The notes beneath the pieces were generated by a model that had not been told where the DNA came from, ran no database searches, and saw only the letters and a list, made by a program, of their open reading frames with translations. From CAZDYP01 sp964509505 (GTDB taxonomy: Bacteria > Chloroflexota > Anaerolineae > JACRMK01): 15,925 nucleotides of DNA. Each line of letters opens with the position of its first letter. Position 1 is the stretch's first letter. The stretch covers positions 1 through 15,925 of the forward strand of contig CAZDYP010000136.1 of assembly GCA_964509505.1 (NCBI GenBank). The letters are read 5' to 3'. Both the position numbers and the translations under genes were made by a program. Shown here piece by piece: positions 12,118 to 15,925 of this stretch.

Positions 12118-14613
12118 ATGAAAGCCGTCGTCATGGCAGGTGGCGCAGGCTCACGGTTGCGCCCACTCACCGTTGCGCGTCCGAAACCGATGGTCTCTTT
12201 GCTGGGCAAGCCCGTGTTGGAGCATATTCTCGCGTTGCTCAAACGGCATGGCATCGAGGAAGTGATTCTCACGCTGCAATATATGGCGCCCGTCATCCAA
12301 AATTATTTTGGTGACGGCGAAGCGTTTGGCATGAAGATTCACTACTCGATTGAAGATACCCCCTTAGGCACGGCGGGATCCGTGAAGCTCGCGCAAGACT
12401 ATCTGGATGAGCCATTCCTCGTCATCAGCGGCGATGCGTTGACCGACTTCGACCTGCGGGAGATCATCGCGTTTCATCGCGCCAAACGCGCGCTGGCGAC
12501 ATTGACGCTCTACCGCGTGCCGAACCCGCTCGAATATGGCGTCGTCGTGTTGGATCACGCGCAACGGGTTACACAATTTGCCGAGAAGCCGTCGTGGGGC
12601 GATGTGTTTAGTGATACAGTGAACACGGGCATTTACGTGCTTGATCCGCAAGTGCTGGACGAGATTCCGTCGAATTGTGTGCGTGATTTTAGCCAAGATG
12701 TGTTTCCGGCGTTGTTGTCGAAACGCGCGCCAATGTATGGTTACGTCGCTGCGGGTTATTGGTGCGATGTGGGCGATCACGCAACCTACGTGCAAGCGAA
12801 TGCAGATTTCTTGACGGGTAAGGTGCAGTTGCCGATACCCGGGCAGCGCATGAGCGGGCAAGTGTGGGGCGGGGAAGAGGTGGAGATTGCGCCTGACGCG
12901 CAGCTCTATGGTCCCGTGTTCTTGGGGCGCGGCGCGAAGCTGAAGGATGGCGTCATCGTGCATGGCCCGACGTTCATCGGCGATTACACGGTGTTGGACA
13001 CGGGCGCACAAGTGGACCGTTCGCTCATCTGGCGCAACTCGTATATTGGCGAGCGCGCAGAAGTGCGCGGCGCCATCATCTGCCGTCAGTGTCGTTTGAA
13101 ATCGGGCGTGGCGATTTTTGAGGGCGCGATTTTGGGCGACAACTGCATCGTCGGTGAGAATGCGATCATTCATCAAGGTGTGCGCGTCTGGCCCGAAAAA
13201 GAAATCGAATCGGGTGCGACCATCAAGACCTCGGTGATTTGGGGCGCGCAAGGGCGACGCTCGCTATTCGGACGTTATGGCGTGACGGGTTTGGTGAACG
13301 TGGATTTGACGCCCGAATTTGCGGCGAAATTAGGCGCGGCTTTTGGTGCGCTGCACAAAGTCGGGGCGTTGGTTACGGTCAATCGCGATTTGAACAAGAC
13401 CTCGCGTATGATCAAGCGCGGCATCGTTGCGGGGTTGCCCGCTTCAGGCGTCAATGTGATTGATTTGGAGAACGTGCCGATTCCGGTCGCGTGCTATTAC
13501 ACCCATGCGTCTCATGCGGTGGGAGGCGTGCATGTGCGACTCTCACCTTATGATCGGCGGGTGGTGGACATCAAGTTTTTCACCTCTGAAGGCTTGCCCA
13601 TTGACAAGCAAGCCGAGCGCACCATCGAGCGTATCTTCTTTCGCGAAGATTTTCGGCGCGTGTATCTGGACGACATTGGACATATTGAAAACGCCCTCGA
13701 CGTGGTTGAGCGTTATTCAGAGCATTTTTGTCGCAAGTTGTCCGTGTCGGCGATGCGGCGACGCAAGTTCAAACTTGTCGTGGACTACGCACATGCGCCC
13801 GCCAGCTTGGTGTTGCCGCGTTTGTTGAACGAGTTAGGCTGCAATGTCATCGCGCTCAACAGCACGCTCGATCCTGAGCGCATGTCGGTGCCGCGTGAAG
13901 ATTTTGAGCGTGACCTGGAGATGTTGGGGCGCATCACAAACGCGACGAATGCGGATTTGGGCGTGCGTTTCGATGTGGGTGGCGAAAGAATTTTTTTGGT
14001 GAGCGCGCAGGGCGCGCGGGTGCCTGATCGGCAGTTGAAGGCGGCGATGGTCGAACTGGCATTGCGCGTCAAACCCGAGGGGCGCATCGTCGCGCCGGCG
14101 CATACGTCGTTGGCGTTGGAGCGCATCGTCGCAAAATACGGCGGACAGGTCACGCGCGCGAAACTCGACGCCATGTCGTTGATGACGACAGCGACCCAAG
14201 CAGGCGCGCTCATGGCTGCGGACGGCGCCGGCGGTTTTATCTTTCCTGAATTTCAAGCGGTTATGGATGGTTTATTTGCCATTGCGAAATTGTTGGAATG
14301 GTTGACCGTGTGCGATACACATTTATCGGCGGTGTTGAGTGGTTTGCCGCCCAATGCGGTGGCGCATCGAACTGTGGCGTGCGCGTGGGCGACGAAGGGG
14401 CGCGTGATGCGGCTGTTGAGCGAGCGCTTTCAGGGATATAAGACCGAGCAGGTAGATGGCTTGCGCCTCAATTTGGAGCACGAGTGGGTTTTGATTGCGC
14501 CTGATCCTGAAGAGCCGCTCTGTCACGTCTATGCCGAATCAAGGACGGAGCGCGAGTCGCGTGGGTTGTTGGATAAATATGTGAACTTGGTGATTGAGTT
14601 GCAGAAGGGATGA
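12118..14613 (+). CDS. Mannose-1-phosphate guanylyltransferase-like protein fused to a phosphomannomutase-like domain
   Basis: An 831-residue, three-part protein. Residues 1-235 are a nucleotidyltransferase: MAGGAGSRLRPLT and PKPM (6-25), GTAGSVK (84-90), SGDALTDFD (104-112) and FAEKPS. Residues about 250-375 are hexapeptide left-handed beta-helix repeats (GPTFIGDYTVLDTGAQVD, GAILGDNCIVGENA). Residues about 385-831 match the phosphohexomutase fold. The first part makes an NDP-sugar, probably GDP-mannose, from sugar-1-phosphate. The mutase half looks inactive: the phosphoserine loop TASHNP reads HASHAV (S465 kept, N and P lost), and the metal loop DGDADR reads DVGGER (619-624), losing two ligands. 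Proteins of this layout and length are known in actinobacteria, cyanobacteria and Chloroflexota. The ATG at 12118 starts at the nucleotidyltransferase signature. It follows the NHL gene by eight bases. The sugar specificity is not readable from sequence. Confidence 0.88.
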   Translation: MKAVVMAGGAGSRLRPLTVARPKPMVSLLGKPVLEHILALLKRHGIEEVILTLQYMAPVIQNYFGDGEAFGMKIHYSIEDTPLGTAGSVKLAQDYLDEPFLVISGDALTDFDLREIIAFHRAKRALATLTLYRVPNPLEYGVVVLDHAQRVTQFAEKPSWGDVFSDTVNTGIYVLDPQVLDEIPSNCVRDFSQDVFPALLSKRAPMYGYVAAGYWCDVGDHATYVQANADFLTGKVQLPIPGQRMSGQVWGGEEVEIAPDAQLYGPVFLGRGAKLKDGVIVHGPTFIGDYTVLDTGAQVDRSLIWRNSYIGERAEVRGAIICRQCRLKSGVAIFEGAILGDNCIVGENAIIHQGVRVWPEKEIESGATIKTSVIWGAQGRRSLFGRYGVTGLVNVDLTPEFAAKLGAAFGALHKVGALVTVNRDLNKTSRMIKRGIVAGLPASGVNVIDLENVPIPVACYYTHASHAVGGVHVRLSPYDRRVVDIKFFTSEGLPIDKQAERTIERIFFREDFRRVYLDDIGHIENALDVVERYSEHFCRKLSVSAMRRRKFKLVVDYAHAPASLVLPRLLNELGCNVIALNSTLDPERMSVPREDFERDLEMLGRITNATNADLGVRFDVGGERIFLVSAQGARVPDRQLKAAMVELALRVKPEGRIVAPAHTSLALERIVAKYGGQVTRAKLDAMSLMTTATQAGALMAADGAGGFIFPEFQAVMDGLFAIAKLLEWLTVCDTHLSAVLSGLPPNAVAHRTVACAWATKGRVMRLLSERFQGYKTEQVDGLRLNLEHEWVLIAPDPEEPLCHVYAESRTERESRGLLDKYVNLVIELQKG

Positions 14614-14620
14614 AGTAAAC

Positions 14621-14751
14621 GGGTAAATGAGCAACTCACGTGACGCAGTGGCGTCATTGCGAGCGTGGTGTGCGCTGCACTCTCCGAGCCAAAAGTATAG
14701 GATTGCTTCGTCGTGAAATGGACTTACAGCGATACTGCGTGGGTAAATGAG
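14621..14751. repeat. Small repeat element with CGTCATTGCGAG / GATTGCTTCGTCG ends, flanked by an 11-bp direct repeat
   Basis: CGTCATTGCGAG (14652-14663) and GATTGCTTCGTCG (14701-14713) are the two halves of a dispersed palindromic repeat common in Chloroflexota and other genomes; the middle is diverged. The 11-base word GGGTAAATGAG occurs at both 14621-14631 and 14741-14751, bracketing the element like a target duplication. The spacer carries no recognisable gene. Confidence 0.65.
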
Positions 14752-14798
14752 GGAAATGAGTCTGTAGTATCCCTCGCCTTCTCATTGCTTGACCATAC

Positions 14799-15554
14799 AT
14801 GCAGCCATTATTCCTCTTCAAACTCTTCGGCGTGCCGTTCTTCTCTTATACGACGCTGGTGATTGCAGGCATCATGTTGGCATGGTTGGCGGTAGTTTCC
14901 CAGTTGTCTATGTCTGCGAATCGTATTGGGGCATTGCGCCTAGTCAACGAAGCGTTCGCGTGTGTAGCATTGGGCGCTGTTGTCAGCGGGCGCATCATGC
15001 ACATTGCGTATAACATTGAGTATTTTGTCGAAAGACCATCGGAACTGTGGCGTTATTGGGATGGCGGTGTTAGTTTGGTCGGCGTGTGCATAGGGGGTAT
15101 GTTGGCGCTGTGGTTATGGTGTCGGTGGCGGCGTGTATCGCTGGCATGGGCGTTGGATGTGGCCGCGTTGCCCGTTGCAGTGTTGGCGGCATTGGCATGG
15201 CTTGGCGCGTTTCTGCATGGCTCGCAATATGGCGCGCCCGTTGACCATGTGTTGGCGCTCGAATTGCGTGATACGTACGGCGTCATCATCGCGCGCTGGC
15301 CCACGCAACTATATGCGGCGGTGTGGTGCGCGCTGTGTGGTTTGTGGTTGTGGTGGTGGGGGAAGGGCGATGCGCGGTCGTGGCTTGGGTTGCGCGCAAC
15401 CGCATTCATCGTCGCATACAGTGCGGGCTTGTTCCTGCTCGACTTCACGCGCGGCGATGCCTCCATCATGGTTGCAGGGTTGCGGTTGACGCAATGGTTG
15501 TATGGGGTGGGGAGTGGGTTGGCGTTGGCGCAGCGGGTCGTGTCGCGAAAGTAG
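14799..15554 (+). CDS. Lgt-family (prolipoprotein diacylglyceryl transferase-like) membrane protein with altered active site
   Basis: A 251-residue protein with seven or so hydrophobic helices and the layout of Lgt, the enzyme that adds diacylglycerol to the lipobox cysteine of lipoproteins. Family marks remain: SYTTLVIAG (16-24), SGRIMHIAYNI (63-73), RYWDGGVSLVG (85-95), FLHGSQYGAPVD (138-149) and PTQLY (168-172). Compared by eye with E. coli Lgt, the residues needed for catalysis are mostly gone: His103 is V94, Arg143 is W134, Asn146 is A137, Glu151 is S142, Arg239 is L211, and Glu243 is D215; Tyr26 appears kept as Y17. The reading frame is intact, so it is not a recent pseudogene. It probably has another role or substrate; a true Lgt may be elsewhere. 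The ATG at 14799 follows an in-frame stop by two codons and lacks a Shine-Dalgarno. Confidence 0.8.
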   Translation: MQPLFLFKLFGVPFFSYTTLVIAGIMLAWLAVVSQLSMSANRIGALRLVNEAFACVALGAVVSGRIMHIAYNIEYFVERPSELWRYWDGGVSLVGVCIGGMLALWLWCRWRRVSLAWALDVAALPVAVLAALAWLGAFLHGSQYGAPVDHVLALELRDTYGVIIARWPTQLYAAVWCALCGLWLWWWGKGDARSWLGLRATAFIVAYSAGLFLLDFTRGDASIMVAGLRLTQWLYGVGSGLALAQRVVSRK

Positions 15555-15606
15555 GTTGTGGTGGGGCTTGGGGCATTTTTACATAGGGCGAACTTTGAGA
15601 AAGTAT

Positions 15607-15635
15607 TGACGATACACAAAAAACTCAGTAAAATC
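15607..15635 (+). promoter_or_regulatory. Promoter of the HU-family gene
   Basis: TTGACG (15607-15612) and TAAAAT (15630-15635) are separated by exactly 17 bases, 37 bases upstream of the HU start codon. A purine-rich Shine-Dalgarno sits just before the ATG. It has the same -35 hexamer and spacing as the tRNA promoter. Confidence 0.75.
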
Positions 15636-15671
15636 GGGCAAAATTTGCCACCCTAAAAGGAGACACAAACT

Positions 15672-15925
15672 ATGGCGATGTCAAAGAGTCAGATCGCATC
15701 AGCGTTGGCGGATGCGACTGAGATTACCAAGAAGCAGAGCGCAGCGTATCTGGATGCGCTGGCTGAACTAGCGTACAAGGAAGCGAAGAACACCTTCACA
15801 CTGCCGGGCTTTGGCAAGCTCGTGTTGGTGGAGCGGCCTGCACGTGAAATGGTGATGCGCTTTGGTCCGAAAGCGGGACAGAAAGTGAAGGTGCCTGCCA
15901 AGAAGGTGGTGAAGTTCCGCGTGGC
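15672..15925 (+). CDS. HU/DNABII family DNA-binding protein (3' end outside window)
   Basis: The first 84 residues of a small nucleoid protein that bends and compacts DNA as a dimer. The helical N-terminal half is MSKSQIASALADATEITKKQ and SAAYLDALAELAYKEA. The family strand and turn TLPGFGKLVLVERPAR follows (43-58), then the start of the DNA-binding beta arm and the closing KVKVPAKKVVKFRV (71-84). The arm tip is unusual: the normal RNPxTG, with the intercalating proline, is replaced by VMRFGPKAGQ (61-70). ATG codons at 15672 and 15678 are both possible starts; the second gives the more typical MSKSQI. A clear promoter lies upstream. Only a few residues should be missing past the window edge, and the gene appears monocistronic at its 5' side. 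Confidence 0.93.
   Translation, partial: MAMSKSQIASALADATEITKKQSAAYLDALAELAYKEAKNTFTLPGFGKLVLVERPAREMVMRFGPKAGQKVKVPAKKVVKFRV

Noticed and set aside
12364..13251. 295-codon open frame on the minus strand
   Set aside because: It is antisense to the well-conserved nucleotidyltransferase domain, is rich in Arg/His as expected of a GC-codon shadow, and has no recognisable family.
14799..15554. Plain annotation as functional lgt
   Set aside because: The fold matches but the key catalytic residues are replaced, so the gene symbol was not assigned.

Overview
The window most resembles a Chloroflexota (Anaerolineae-like) chromosome. This is inferred from its protein families: a bactofilin beside an M23 peptidase, a LysM plus lamin-tail protein, a DUF4446 protein, large PF10131-like and DUF2079-like membrane proteins with a shared C-terminal domain, and an ~831-residue sugar-nucleotidyltransferase/phosphomannomutase fusion. 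Spacers filled with short-word repeats add weaker support. No ribosomal RNA or phylogenetic marker fixes the assignment. The region is gene-dense, moderately GC-rich and mostly on the + strand. No insertion sequence, prophage, CRISPR array or resistance gene is visible. No stretch over 300 bases lacks a gene.

Layout. 1-1659 is a cell-envelope group: the end of an M23 endopeptidase, a bactofilin, and a membrane-anchored LysM/lamin-tail protein. 1799-3116 holds yebC then ruvC. 3184-3780 (minus) is an RdgB/HAM1 nucleotide-pool cleaning enzyme, convergent with ruvC. 3921-4388 is a DUF4446 membrane protein. 4410-4560 is a complete tRNA-Gly(CCC) unit with promoter and terminator. 4580-8606 holds two overlapping genes for large multi-pass, probably glycosyltransferase-type, membrane proteins. 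8674-9462 is a crotonase-family protein, convergent with a hydantoinase/dihydropyrimidinase-type amidohydrolase (9489-10874, minus). 11159-14613 holds a six-bladed NHL propeller enzyme-like protein followed closely by the nucleotidyltransferase/phosphomannomutase fusion. 14799-15554 is an Lgt-family membrane protein that has lost most catalytic residues. 15672 to the end is an HU-family DNA-binding protein, cut by the window edge.

How they fit together. Envelope building links several blocks: peptidoglycan cleavage and scaffolding (M23, bactofilin, LysM), sugar activation (the fusion) and lipid-linked glycosyl transfer (the two membrane proteins). The remaining genes are housekeeping (YebC, RuvC, RdgB, tRNA, HU) or small-molecule metabolism (crotonase, hydantoinase).

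The less ordinary content lies in four places. Several proteins keep a fold but have altered active sites: the Lgt-like protein, the phosphomannomutase half of the fusion, and the crotonase. The NHL protein instead keeps the apparent full active site of peptidylglycine amidating lyase. Two neighbouring membrane proteins share a C-terminal domain. Finally, most spacers are filled by distinct families of short-word, partly palindromic repeats, and several of these run up to start codons that lack a Shine-Dalgarno sequence.
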